From Cellulomonas sp. SG140 (GTDB taxonomy: Bacteria > Actinomycetota > Actinomycetes > Actinomycetales > Cellulomonadaceae): a DNA stretch of 64,000 nucleotides. Shown here piece by piece: positions 40,268 to 50,483 of this stretch. How positions within the stretch are numbered: position 1 is the first letter of the stretch; each line of letters begins with the position of its first letter. The DNA is taken from assembly GCF_025770785.1 (NCBI RefSeq), contig NZ_JANZLA010000003.1, positions 312,549 through 376,548 of the forward strand, in the 5' to 3' direction. Below the pieces are notes generated by a model. That model was not told where the DNA came from. It saw only the letters and a program-made list of their open reading frames with translations, and did not search any database. A program made the position numbers and the translations under genes.

Positions 40268-40625
40268 TCGGACGGGTCGGCACGAAACGCCCGGAGACAC
40301 GCCGGTGCGTCGATGTCCCTTTTGTCCCTTTAGCCGCTGCTGACCTGCGCGAACGTGCCACGCCGTCACCCGGACGGAGGAACGGCGACTCTTGAGCCGG
40401 GCAGCGGGTGGGGGTACGTTCGCAACCGGTTCGCCGACAGCGGCAGGACCGCCATCCCGAGGGACGAGCGGCCTTCCGCGCGCGGCGGACGAGCGGCCCG
40501 ACCGGGCCCGCGTGTCCATCAGAGAACAGCGACGCTCGTCGTCCGCCGGTACGAAGTTCACGCGGGCCGGTCGGCCGGGCTCAGGCCCGGCAGGTCGGCA
40601 CAACCACCTGCCGTACGCTGCACCG
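40268..40625. other. 358-base intergenic region with a tandem GTCCCTTT repeat
   Basis: No gene is supported here: the open frame that covers it (from 40392) has no ribosome-binding site, an Arg/Gly/Pro-rich composition unlike its neighbours, and is fused to the Lnt frame only by lack of stops. The notable element is a nine-base tandem repeat, GTCCCTTTT (40315-40323) then GTCCCTTTA (40324-40332), AT-rich for this genome. The region ends with the lnt -10 TACGCT (40614-40619). Confidence 0.5.
40614..40619 (+). promoter_or_regulatory. Leaderless -10 element of lnt (TACGCT)
   Basis: TACGCT, six bases, then the GTG of lnt at 40626. It decides the start against the upstream-extended frame. Confidence 0.6.
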
Positions 40626-42191
40626 GTGCCCGCGCGTCTCCCGTCCCGAACGTGGACGCTGGCACTGGCGCTCACCGGGGGAGTGCTCACCCGGCTGGCC
40701 TTCCCGAGCCCCGGCTGGTCGCTCCTCGCGTATCCCGGCATGGCGCTGCTGTACCTCGCCCTGCGTCGCGACAGCGCCCGCTGGAACGCCCTCGTCGGAC
40801 TGGTGTGGGGACTGGCCTGCATCGGTCCGCTGATCACCTGGGCCGATGACGCCGTGGGCGTCGTGCCGTGGCTCGCCCTGACGGTCGCGGAGGCGGGCTT
40901 CGTGGCGCTCTTCGGCGCGGCCTGGTCGTGGGCGCGCCGCGGCGAGGCGGTGTGGCGGCGTGCCGGGCTGCAGCTGGTGGTGTTCAGCGTCCTCTGGGTC
41001 GGCGCGGAGGAGCTGCGCCAGGTCTGGCCGTTCGGCGGGTTCCCCTGGGGTCGACTCGCGTTCAGCCAGGCCGATGCGCCGATGGCGGCGCTGATGTGGT
41101 TGGGCGGGACGCCCTTGACGAGCGCCGCCGTCGCGGCGACCGGGGTCCTGCTGGCCCGAGCGTGGCTGGCCGCGCGCCGGCTCCGGGCCGCCGGCACGCT
41201 CGGCTGGCTGGTCGGCGCGGTCATGCTCGTCCTCGTCGGCCTCCTCGTCCCCCTCGACACGACGGCGCAGAGCGGCACGCTGCGGGTAGGGGCCGTGCAG
41301 GGGAACGTCCCCAAGCCCGGGCTCGACGCGTTCGACGAGCCCCGCAAGGTGCTGGCCAACCACGTCGCGGGGACGCAGGCACTGCTGCACGACGTCGCGC
41401 CAGGGGCCCTCGACCTGGTGGTGTGGCCGGAGAACGGCACGGACGTCGACCCGCAGGCCGATGCGGCCGCCGCCGCCAGCATCGACGGTGCCGCACGCGC
41501 CGTGCAGGCTCCCATGCTGGTCGGCACGGTGCAGTACCCCGCGGCCGGGGGCCGGTACAACACCTCCGTCTTGTGGGAGCCCGCACAAGGCGTCGTGGCG
41601 TCGTACACGAAGCAGCGGCCCGCGGCGTTCGCCGAGTACATCCCGATGCGCAGCTTCGTCCGGCACTTCTCGCCCGCTGTGGACCTGGTGACGCGGGACA
41701 TGATCGCCGGCACCAAGCCTGGGTACGTGCCGCTCCACTCCAGCCGGCTCGGCCGGACCGTCGGCCTCGGGGACGTCATCTGCTTCGAGGTCGCCTACGA
41801 CGCCATCGTGCGGGAGGCGGTGCGGACCGGGGGAGAGGTGCTGCTGGTGCAGACCAACAACGCCACCTTCGGCTACTCCGACGAGTCCACCCAGCAGCTG
41901 GCGATGTCGCGGCTGCGGGCGATCGAGCACGGACGGGCGACGGTGCAGATCTCCACCGTCGGCGTGTCCGCCGTGATCGCGCCCAACGGCGCGGTGCTGC
42001 AGCAGACCTCGCTTTTCACCCCGGCGCAGCTCGTCGCTACGCTGCCCTTGCGCACGTCGCTCACCCCGGCCGACCGGTTCGGGTCGTGGCCTGCGTGGAT
42101 CATCGACGCCCTCGCGGTGTGCGTGGTCGTCGCCGGTGCAGCCGGAGCCGCCCGCGTGCGCCGTCCCCACCGGATCGAGACCTCGGTATGA
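40626..42191 (+). CDS. lnt: Apolipoprotein N-acyltransferase
   Basis: Lnt adds a third acyl chain to the N-terminal cysteine of lipoproteins at the outer face of the membrane. The 521-residue product has about seven N-terminal transmembrane helices, a periplasmic nitrilase-like domain (about 215-480) and a last helix at 485-508. The catalytic triad is Glu269 (WPE), Lys329 (YTK) and Cys386 (ICFE), with the essential Glu337 in AFAEYIP, so it should be active. The start is GTG 40626, six bases after TACGCT. It is coupled to the mannosyltransferase gene by ATGA. Confidence 0.95.
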   Translation: MPARLPSRTWTLALALTGGVLTRLAFPSPGWSLLAYPGMALLYLALRRDSARWNALVGLVWGLACIGPLITWADDAVGVVPWLALTVAEAGFVALFGAAWSWARRGEAVWRRAGLQLVVFSVLWVGAEELRQVWPFGGFPWGRLAFSQADAPMAALMWLGGTPLTSAAVAATGVLLARAWLAARRLRAAGTLGWLVGAVMLVLVGLLVPLDTTAQSGTLRVGAVQGNVPKPGLDAFDEPRKVLANHVAGTQALLHDVAPGALDLVVWPENGTDVDPQADAAAAASIDGAARAVQAPMLVGTVQYPAAGGRYNTSVLWEPAQGVVASYTKQRPAAFAEYIPMRSFVRHFSPAVDLVTRDMIAGTKPGYVPLHSSRLGRTVGLGDVICFEVAYDAIVREAVRTGGEVLLVQTNNATFGYSDESTQQLAMSRLRAIEHGRATVQISTVGVSAVIAPNGAVLQQTSLFTPAQLVATLPLRTSLTPADRFGSWPAWIIDALAVCVVVAGAAGAARVRRPHRIETSV

Positions 42192-42979
42192 CACCTGCCA
42201 GCCACGTCCTCGTCATCGTGCCCACCTACAACGAGCGGGAGAGCCTCCCGGGCGCACTGGCCCGGCTCGCGGCCGCCGTGCCCGACGCGGACGTGCTGGT
42301 GGTGGACGACGGCTCACCGGACGGCACCGGCGACCTCACCGAGCAGCTGAGCGAGGCCGACGCCACCGAGCGCGGCCGCAAGGCGATCCACCTGATGCGG
42401 CGGTCCGGCAAGCTCGGCCTCGGCACGGCCTACATCGCCGGGTTCGGCTGGGCCCTCGAGCGCGGGTACGACGCGGTGGTCGAGATGGACGCCGACGGCT
42501 CGCACCGCGCCGAGGACCTCCCTGCGCTCCTCGCGCGCAGCGGTGACGCGGAGCTGGTGATCGGCTCTCGCTGGGTGCCGGGCGGGCGCGTCGTCAACTG
42601 GCCCTGGCGCCGCGAGTTCCTCTCCCGGGGTGCGAACACGTACTGCCGGATCGCCATGGGCATCCCGGTCAAGGACGCGACCGCGGGCTTCCGCGTGTAC
42701 CGCACGGACCTGCTGCGCAAGATCGCGCTCGACGAGGTCGACTCGCACGGCTACGGCTTCCAGGTCGACATGACGTGGCGGGCGCTCAAGGCCGGCGCAC
42801 GCGTCATCGAGGTGCCGATCACCTTCGTCGAGCGCGAGCAGGGCGTCTCGAAGATGAGCTCCGGCATCATCCTCGAGGCGCTGGTGAACGTCGCCGTCTG
42901 GGGAACGCGCGAACGCTCCCGCCAGGTGGCGGGAGCGTTCGGTCGGCTGCTGGGTCGCCGCAGCCCGGCGGCGCGCTAG
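42188..42979 (+). CDS. ppm1: Polyprenol monophosphomannose synthase
   Basis: The enzyme transfers mannose from GDP-mannose to polyprenyl phosphate, the donor for lipoglycan and protein mannosylation. The 263-residue GT2 product has VPTYNERESLPGAL, DVLVVDDGSPDGTGDL, the DxD motif in EMDADGSH, KDATAGFRVYR and YGFQVDMTWRA. In M. tuberculosis the Lnt and Ppm domains are one polypeptide; here they are two genes sharing an ATGA overlap. A perfect 14-base inverted repeat lies in its last 70 bases and the stop codon is centred in a 14-base palindrome. Confidence 0.94.
   Translation: MTPASHVLVIVPTYNERESLPGALARLAAAVPDADVLVVDDGSPDGTGDLTEQLSEADATERGRKAIHLMRRSGKLGLGTAYIAGFGWALERGYDAVVEMDADGSHRAEDLPALLARSGDAELVIGSRWVPGGRVVNWPWRREFLSRGANTYCRIAMGIPVKDATAGFRVYRTDLLRKIALDEVDSHGYGFQVDMTWRALKAGARVIEVPITFVEREQGVSKMSSGIILEALVNVAVWGTRERSRQVAGAFGRLLGRRSPAAR
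42911..42940. terminator. Perfect 14-2-14 inverted repeat inside the 3' end of ppm1
   Basis: GAACGCTCCCGCCA (42911-42924) is repeated as its complement at 42927-42940 with only GG between. As RNA it gives a 13-14 pair stem. It lies within coding sequence, 37 bases before the ppm1 stop. Since the convergent rbpA gene ends at 42995, it can serve as a shared terminator structure for both directions. Confidence 0.55.
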
Positions 42980-42994
42980 CGCGCTGCGCGGCGG

Positions 42995-43339
42995 TCAGGC
43001 GCTGCGGCGCAGCTTCCCGGCGCGCAGCAGGTCGAGCCGCTCGTCGAGCAGCTCCTGCAGCTCGTTGATGGTGCGACGCTCCAGAAGCATGTCCCAGTGC
43101 GTACGGGCCGGCTTGCCCGCCTTGACCTCCGGGCGGGACGCATCGCGCAGCAGCGCCTCGGCGCCGCACCGGCACTCCCACGTCACCGGCACGTCAGCCT
43201 CGACCGAGAACGGCAGGATGATCGTGTGGCCGTTGGGGCAGTCGTAGTACGCCTGGAGCCGGGGGGCGAAGTCGACGCCGTCCTCGGTCTCCATGCTGTG
43301 AGAGCCGATGCGCATGCCGCGCAGTGACCGGTTCGCCAT
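42995..43339 (-). CDS. rbpA: RNA polymerase-binding protein RbpA
   Basis: RbpA binds RNA polymerase and group I/II sigma factors and stabilises the open complex; it is found only in actinobacteria. The 114-residue product starts MANRSLRGMRIGSHSMETEDGV, has the core domain with Cys residues (YDCPNGHTIILPFSVEADVPVTWECRCGAEA, in part), and ends with the sigma-interaction domain KPARTHWDMLLERRTINELQELLDERL (in part). An ATG 15 bases upstream exists, but this ATG has GGAGG eight bases before it and gives the family start. A SigH/SigR-like promoter lies about 90 bases upstream. Confidence 0.96.
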   Translation of the reverse strand: MANRSLRGMRIGSHSMETEDGVDFAPRLQAYYDCPNGHTIILPFSVEADVPVTWECRCGAEALLRDASRPEVKAGKPARTHWDMLLERRTINELQELLDERLDLLRAGKLRRSA

Positions 43340-43354
43340 ACGGGTGACCTCCAT

Positions 43355-43369
43355 ACCGTCCGGGACGGT
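43355..43369. promoter_or_regulatory. 7-1-7 palindrome in the rbpA leader
   Basis: ACCGTCC-G-GGACGGT is a perfect palindrome just upstream of the rbpA ribosome-binding site, downstream of the putative transcript start. It could be an operator or an RNA hairpin near the site of translation initiation. Confidence 0.4.
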
Positions 43370-43427
43370 CCGATGCTGATCGAGTTCTGGTCCAGCGACG
43401 CGCGCTGATGATCGTCCGAGGGGCTAC

Positions 43428-43453
43428 AACGGGGCGTGACCTCGTCGTGTTCC
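43428..43453 (-). promoter_or_regulatory. SigH/SigR-type promoter of rbpA
   Basis: On the minus strand GGAACA (43453-43448), 16 bases, then CGTT (43431-43428) exactly match the published mycobacterial SigH pattern and the Streptomyces SigR pattern with one change in GGAAT. Streptomyces rbpA is a known SigR target, so this placement is biologically consistent. Confidence 0.7.
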
Positions 43454-43532
43454 ATCGTGGGGTGAAGGTGTGGTGAACGCCACTCCAGCGTGGGACGCCA
43501 GGGACCAAAGTCACGATATCGGGGGACAGGCG

Positions 43533-45896
<2,364 letters not shown>

Positions 45897-45971
45897 CGCG
45901 CTGGCCGGACGGACAGCGGGAATCGACGACCGCGGGAACCGACAGACGCAAGAGCCATCTTCGTCCGTCGC

Positions 45972-46022
45972 GCCGATAAGGTGCATTATGTCATTTCGCT
46001 GATGAGCGACCGCCGGAGGCGG
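45972..46022. other. AT-rich patch and short hairpin between convergent genes
   Basis: Bases 45976-45999 (ATAAGGTGCATTATGTCATTTCGC) are far richer in A and T than the surroundings and include an ATAA/TTAT mini-dyad. A CCGCC-GGA-GGCGG hairpin (46010-46022) follows. The hairpin probably helps terminate the UvrA-like and isochorismatase transcripts; the AT patch has no gene attached in either direction. Confidence 0.4.
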
Positions 46023-46049
46023 CCTGCTCTGCCCCTCCCCGCCGGTCCG

Positions 46050-46604
46050 TCAGGCGGCGAAGGACACCTCGACGGTCGGCACCACGGCGGCCGTGCGGCC
46101 CGGCGCGCTCTGGTAGCTCCAGTACAGGTTTGTGTGCGTGATGACGTCGGCGGGCGGCGGCGCACCCCAGGCCGTGAGGTCCTCCGTGGTGTGCGCGTCG
46201 CCGACCAAGGTCACGTCGTACCCGCGGGTGAACGCTCCGTGGATGGTCGACCGCACGCAGGCATCCGTCTGGGCGCCGCAGACCACCAGCCGCCCGACAC
46301 CCGCCTCGGCGAGCACGGCCTCGAGGACCGTCCCCTCGAACGAGTCGCCGTACGTCTTGGGCACCAGCGGCTCCGAGTCCTGCCGGACCAGCTCCGGCAC
46401 GTACGCCCAGGCGTCCGTGCCGACCTGGAGCTCCTGGGACGAATGCTGCACCCACACCACGGGCACTCCCTCGACCCGCGCCCGCTCCACCAGCGCGCGG
46501 ACGTTGGCGATCACCCGGTCCCGGTCATGAGCGTGATCCATGACGCCGTTCTGCACGTCGACCACCACCAGCGCAGTACGGTCCCGACCGGTCAACGTGC
46601 TCAC
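46050..46604 (-). CDS. Isochorismatase-family cysteine hydrolase
   Basis: The 184-residue product has the cysteine-hydrolase fold with the catalytic triad Asp (VVDVQNGV), Lys (VPKTYGDSFEGT) and Cys (VCGAQTDACVRST). Family members hydrolyse isochorismate, nicotinamide or other amides; the substrate here is unknown. GTG 46604 has an AAGGAG site about eight bases upstream. The longer frame upstream to 47015 runs antisense-shifted through the GNAT gene and is not used. Confidence 0.9.
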   Translation of the reverse strand: MSTLTGRDRTALVVVDVQNGVMDHAHDRDRVIANVRALVERARVEGVPVVWVQHSSQELQVGTDAWAYVPELVRQDSEPLVPKTYGDSFEGTVLEAVLAEAGVGRLVVCGAQTDACVRSTIHGAFTRGYDVTLVGDAHTTEDLTAWGAPPPADVITHTNLYWSYQSAPGRTAAVVPTVEVSFAA

Positions 46605-46684
46605 GGCGCTCTCCTTCGGTGCTGGTCCTCGGTGCTCGTCAGGCGACTGCCTCACGGTACCGACGCCCACCGACACGACTGCCG

Positions 46685-47173
46685 TCAGGGGCGCAGGACC
46701 AGCTGGTAGCGCTCCTCGACCAGCTCGGGGTCCCGCGGCAGGCGCTGCCGCTCCCCCGTCCTCGCGAAACCCGCGCGCACGTAGAGGTCGCCCGCCGGGG
46801 TGTTGCCGTCCAGCACCCACAACGACACCGTGCGCGCGTCCTCGGCGGCGGCTGCGGCCTTGACCGCGTCCAGAAGGGCCCACGCGACGCCGCGACGGCG
46901 TGCCTCGGGTGCGACCCACAGGGACACCACGTGCCGGTCGTCCTCCGGGGAGCCGGGCTCCTGCATCATGCTGACGAGCCCACGAGGCACGTCCTCGTCG
47001 TCGAGGGCGAGCCACGTCGGCGTCGCCCGCAGCCGCATGCGCCAGTGCTTCTCGGTGAACAGCAGCTCGCGCTCGAGCGTCGCACCGAACGTCTCCGGCG
47101 ACTCGCGCAGCGCACGGAGACGTACCTGGGCCACCTCACGCCAGGACGACTCGTCCACCCGTACGATCCGCAC
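46685..47173 (-). CDS. GNAT-family N-acetyltransferase
   Basis: The 162-residue product has the GNAT acetyl-CoA motif VVSLWVAPEARRRGVAWALLDAV (Q/RxxGxG/A-like RRRGVA) and the following VSLWVLDGNTPAGDLYVRAGFARTG. The substrate is unknown. The start is uncertain: GTG 47173 (VRIVRVDESSW) fits the family N-terminus, with CATCCT six bases upstream as a possible leaderless -10; GTG 47227 would add 18 residues but starts inside a hairpin (47227-47245) with no ribosome-binding site. Confidence 0.85.
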   Translation of the reverse strand: MRIVRVDESSWREVAQVRLRALRESPETFGATLERELLFTEKHWRMRLRATPTWLALDDEDVPRGLVSMMQEPGSPEDDRHVVSLWVAPEARRRGVAWALLDAVKAAAAAEDARTVSLWVLDGNTPAGDLYVRAGFARTGERQRLPRDPELVEERYQLVLRP

Positions 47174-47292
47174 CAGCACAGGATGCCGTATCGCCGCGAC
47201 CTTCCGGTCCACGGAGCACTCCGGCACGGACGGCTCAGGCGTCCGGCCACCCGTTCAGCCGAGCGCCGGTCACAGGTCCTCCGGCGACGACC

Positions 47293-47445
47293 TCAGCCGA
47301 GCACCGTGTCCGACGCGGGATCACCACCGTGACCCGCTGGGTCGGGCACGGAACGAGCCACGTCGGCCACCTGCTCCTCAGGACGTGGCGGGACGGTCTC
47401 GTCGTCCTCGATCACCGGCACGTCCGGACCGGGGTGCTGCGTCAC
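47293..47445 (-). CDS. 50-residue acidic protein of unknown function
   Basis: A short frame starts at GTG 47445 with a strong GAGAGGAG ribosome-binding site eight bases upstream and ends at TGA 47293. The product begins MTQHPGPDVPVIEDDETVPP and is acidic, Pro- and Asp-rich, probably disordered, with no Cys, Lys or membrane segment. The ribosome-binding site and codon positions favouring G/C in third place support it as real. It lies between a hairpin following the MBL gene and the GNAT gene, on the same strand. I do not recognise a family. Confidence 0.6.
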   Translation of the reverse strand: MTQHPGPDVPVIEDDETVPPRPEEQVADVARSVPDPAGHGGDPASDTVLG

Positions 47446-47493
47446 CGGTCGCTCCTCTCCTCGTCCGGGCCGCCCGCGCCGGGTGACCCACCA

Positions 47494-47516
47494 CCGACCG
47501 GCAGGCCGCCGGTCGG
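47494..47516. terminator. 9-5-9 hairpin behind the MBL-fold gene
   Basis: CCGACCGGC (47494-47502) pairs perfectly with GCCGGTCGG (47508-47516) over AGGCC. It lies nine bases beyond the minus-strand MBL stop codon and has no U-tract. Confidence 0.6.
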
Positions 47517-47524
47517 AGCTCCGG

Positions 47525-48163
47525 CTAGACCTCCACGACCTCGCCGGGGCGCGCCACGACCACGGCGGCCGAGGTCAGCCGCGCCAGCCAGTCCCCCGCC
47601 GAGCGCAGGCCCGCGTCGCTCAGCCACGCGTCGTGGATCGGCACGGCCCGAGCGGCACCGACGGACCGGACCCAGTCCACCGCGTCGGCCATCCGCAGCC
47701 ACGGCCCGCTGACCGGCGTCAGGGCGACCTCGACGACGGCTCCCGGCGGCGGCACGACGAACGCGTCCCCGGGATGCAGCACCGCGCCGGCCACGAGGTA
47801 GCCGACGTTCGTGCCGCGCGGCAGGTCCGGGTGGATGACGGCGTGCCACTCCCCCACGACCTGGACGTCCAGACCCCCAAGCGTCAGCTGGTCACCGGCC
47901 CGCACCTCGTGGAGCAGGGCCCGGTCGGCGCCCGCCCCGGCCACGACGTCCAGCGCCGCGGCGGGACCCCAGACGGGCAGGCCCGACGCCGCCACCGCAG
48001 CCCCGTCGACGTGGTCGACGTGGTCGTGCGTCAGCAGCACGCCCGCCGCCCCGGCCAGCACCGTCGCCGACTCCCCGTACACGCCGGGGTCGATCACGAG
48101 AGCCCCGTCGGGCCCCTCGATGCGGACGCAGGACTGCGCCCAGCGGGTCAGTCGGATCGGCAT
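47525..48163 (-). CDS. MBL-fold metal-dependent hydrolase
   Basis: The 212-residue product has the metallo-beta-lactamase signature THDHVDHVDG with a second region GEWHAVIHP and late His (PIHDAW), resembling UlaG-like hydrolases. The substrate cannot be predicted. ATG 48163 gives MPIRLTRWAQSCVRIEGPDG, the usual beginning of the group, with CACAAT seven bases upstream as a possible leaderless -10; ATG 48172 would add three residues. It is divergent from the parA-like gene. Confidence 0.86.
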   Translation of the reverse strand: MPIRLTRWAQSCVRIEGPDGALVIDPGVYGESATVLAGAAGVLLTHDHVDHVDGAAVAASGLPVWGPAAALDVVAGAGADRALLHEVRAGDQLTLGGLDVQVVGEWHAVIHPDLPRGTNVGYLVAGAVLHPGDAFVVPPPGAVVEVALTPVSGPWLRMADAVDWVRSVGAARAVPIHDAWLSDAGLRSAGDWLARLTSAAVVVARPGEVVEV

Positions 48164-48230
48164 ACGCGCCATTGTGCGCCCCGCCGGCGACAGCACCCGG
48201 CGCGTTTGGCGGCCCGCCGTCGCCCGCAGA

Positions 48231-48236
48231 TACGGT
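48231..48236 (+). promoter_or_regulatory. Leaderless -10 element of the parA-like gene (TACGGT)
   Basis: TACGGT, seven bases, then the GTG at 48244; no ribosome-binding site is present. Confidence 0.6.
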
Positions 48237-48243
48237 GGGCCGC

Positions 48244-49011
48244 GTGCTGGTGCTCGGTGTGTGCAGCCTCAAGGGCGGCGTGGGCAAGACCTCGGTGACG
48301 CTGGGCCTGGCGTCCGCGGCGCTGGACCGCGGCCTGTCCACGCTCGTCGTCGACCTGGACCCGCAGGGTGACAGCACCATGTCGCTCGCGGTCGACCGGC
48401 CCTCGGGGGACGTCTCGACCGTCCTCGACGACCCGCGCGCAGAGACCGTCGCTGCCGCGACCGGTTCCTCCGGGTGGGCGGACGACGGGCTCGACGTGCT
48501 GGTCGGCTCCGAACGGACCGTCCTGCACGACCGCGTCGACGACTCCGACCTGGACCGGCTGCGCTACGCCCTGTCCTGGGTGACGGGCTACGACCTGGTC
48601 CTCGTGGACTGCCCACCGTCCCTCGGCGGGCTGACCCGCACGGGCCTGACCGCCTGCGACCGGGCGGTCGTCGTCACCGAACCGGGCCTGTTCTCCGTGA
48701 TGGCCGTCGGCCGGGCGATGCGGACCATCGACGAGCTGCGCCGGGGCGCAGCACCGGCCCTGCAGCCGCTCGGCATCGTGGTGAACCGGGTGCGCGCCCG
48801 CTCGGTCGAGCAGACCTACCGCCTCGGCGAGCTCCAGACCCTCTACGGGCCCCTGCTGCTCAGCCCCACCGTCCCGGAACGCGCGGCGCTGCAGCAGGCG
48901 CAGGGCGCCGCACAGCCGGTGCACGCGTGGCCCGGCGCGGCAGCGGCGGAGGTCGCCGGCGTGTTCGACGCGCTGCTGGACCGTGCGTTGCGGGCGCCGC
49001 GGCCGCACTAG
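48244..49011 (+). CDS. Orphan ParA-family ATPase
   Basis: The 255-residue product is a ParA/MinD-type ATPase with the deviant Walker A KGGVGKTS (residues 10-17, signature Lys10), Walker A-prime VVDLDPQGDSTMS, and Walker B VLVDCPPSLGG. There is no ParB partner or parS-like repeat nearby, and it lacks the N-terminal DNA-binding region of plasmid ParA. It converges on the merR-type gene at the end of the pgsA-to-merR block. A role in positioning a cell-division or polar complex is possible but unproved. Confidence 0.88.
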   Translation: MLVLGVCSLKGGVGKTSVTLGLASAALDRGLSTLVVDLDPQGDSTMSLAVDRPSGDVSTVLDDPRAETVAAATGSSGWADDGLDVLVGSERTVLHDRVDDSDLDRLRYALSWVTGYDLVLVDCPPSLGGLTRTGLTACDRAVVVTEPGLFSVMAVGRAMRTIDELRRGAAPALQPLGIVVNRVRARSVEQTYRLGELQTLYGPLLLSPTVPERAALQQAQGAAQPVHAWPGAAAAEVAGVFDALLDRALRAPRPH

Positions 49012-49060
49012 GACGCGACGCGACGGAGCGCCGGTGCTGGGCAGGCCGCCACGCACGCAT

Positions 49061-49081
49061 GACGGCGCGCTCGGCGCCGTC
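49061..49081. terminator. 8-5-8 bidirectional hairpin between the parA-like and merR-type genes
   Basis: GACGGCGC (49061-49068) pairs with GCGCCGTC (49074-49081) over GCTCG, between convergent stops at 49011 and 49096. No U-tract follows on either strand. Confidence 0.6.
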
Positions 49082-49095
49082 CAGAACCGACGTGC

Positions 49096-49680
<585 letters not shown>

Positions 49681-49756
49681 CGGATCCTCCAGTACGCCGT
49701 CCACCGCGCCGTCGCGAGGGCGGCTGCGCCCGTTCGCGGGCGTGGGTTCTGCCGCA

Positions 49757-49785
49757 AAGGTAGGCCGCGGCCAGGGGCGACGCAA
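49757..49785 (-). promoter_or_regulatory. Promoter of the McdR-like gene
   Basis: On the minus strand TTGCGT (49785-49780) and TACCTT (49762-49757) are 17 bases apart, giving a leader of about 70 nt. Confidence 0.6.
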
Positions 49786-49834
49786 CGACGCGCGTGGCGT
49801 GTCGCCGCGGCGAGTCTCAACCTCTACCTGAAGG

Positions 49835-50356
49835 TCAGCTCGACGCCGTCCCGCCCTCGTCCGGGTCCTCCCCCGTGGCGAAGTCCTCCGCCGACACGTG
49901 CTCGAGGAAGTCGCGGAACTCCTCGATGTCGTGCTCCGCGGTGCTGGTGCGCACCTCGACGCCGGCGGCCGCGACGACCTCGGCCGAGCACAGCACCGGG
50001 CAGCCGAAGCGCAGCGCCACGGCGATGGCGTCCGACGCCCGGGAGTCGACCCGCTCCCCCGCTCCCAGCACCAGCGCCGCGTGGAACACACCGTCGAGCA
50101 GCTCGGTGATCTCCACCTGCCGCACGGTGCTGCCCGCTGCGACGAGCGCGTCCCGCAGCAGGTCGTGCGTCATGGGACGTGGCGGGACGATGCCGGCCTG
50201 GGCGGCGGCGATCGCGCTGGCCTCCGCCGGACCGATGAGGATGGGGACGAGCAACGACGAGTCGGGATCGAGCAGGAGCACGACGATCTCGTCGTCCGCC
50301 AGATGCGTCCTGACGCCGACGACCTCGACCTGCACCAGACCGCCGCCCTCGCCCAC
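49835..50356 (-). CDS. DUF151 / bifunctional nuclease family protein
   Basis: The 173-residue product matches the DUF151 (BFN) family, implicated as nucleases in some species and conserved between the two merR-type genes of actinobacteria. Characteristic stretches are VLLLDPDSSLLVPILIGPAEASAIA, RPMTHDLLRDAL and VDSRASDAIAVALRFGCPV. An acidic tail follows residue 155. The GTG start lies six bases after TAGCGT on the minus strand, so this gene is probably leaderless and independent of ftsR. Confidence 0.93.
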   Translation of the reverse strand: MGEGGGLVQVEVVGVRTHLADDEIVVLLLDPDSSLLVPILIGPAEASAIAAAQAGIVPPRPMTHDLLRDALVAAGSTVRQVEITELLDGVFHAALVLGAGERVDSRASDAIAVALRFGCPVLCSAEVVAAAGVEVRTSTAEHDIEEFRDFLEHVSAEDFATGEDPDEGGTASS

Positions 50357-50362
50357 GCGTCC

Positions 50363-50368
50363 ACGCTA
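50363..50368 (-). promoter_or_regulatory. Leaderless -10 element of the DUF151 gene (TAGCGT)
   Basis: On the minus strand TAGCGT, six bases, then GTG 50356. The same hexamer and spacing occur at the DUF3866 gene (28699-28704). Confidence 0.6.
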
Positions 50369-50483
50369 CGACGCGGAGGTCGTTCCGTCTCACCGAGCCG
50401 GCAACTGGTGCGAGCCGCAGCCGGGGTCGCCCGCGAGCAGCGTCTCCGGCCTGGTCAGCGCGACGAGACCGACCGCGTCGAGC

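Noticed and set aside
40392..40625. A 78-residue N-terminal extension of Lnt
   Set aside because: It starts at a TTG without a ribosome-binding site, has Arg/Gly/Ser-rich composition, and lacks a membrane segment; the leaderless GTG at 40626 gives the family start.
40268..40625. Possible riboswitch or c-di-GMP aptamer upstream of lnt
   Set aside because: None of the conserved aptamer cores were recognised, and the lnt -10 element lies downstream of the region, so it would not be in the lnt mRNA.
47329..47712. A 127-codon plus-strand frame over the small acidic gene and MBL 3' end
   Set aside because: It is Pro/Arg-rich with no start signal and is antisense to the better-supported small gene and MBL gene.
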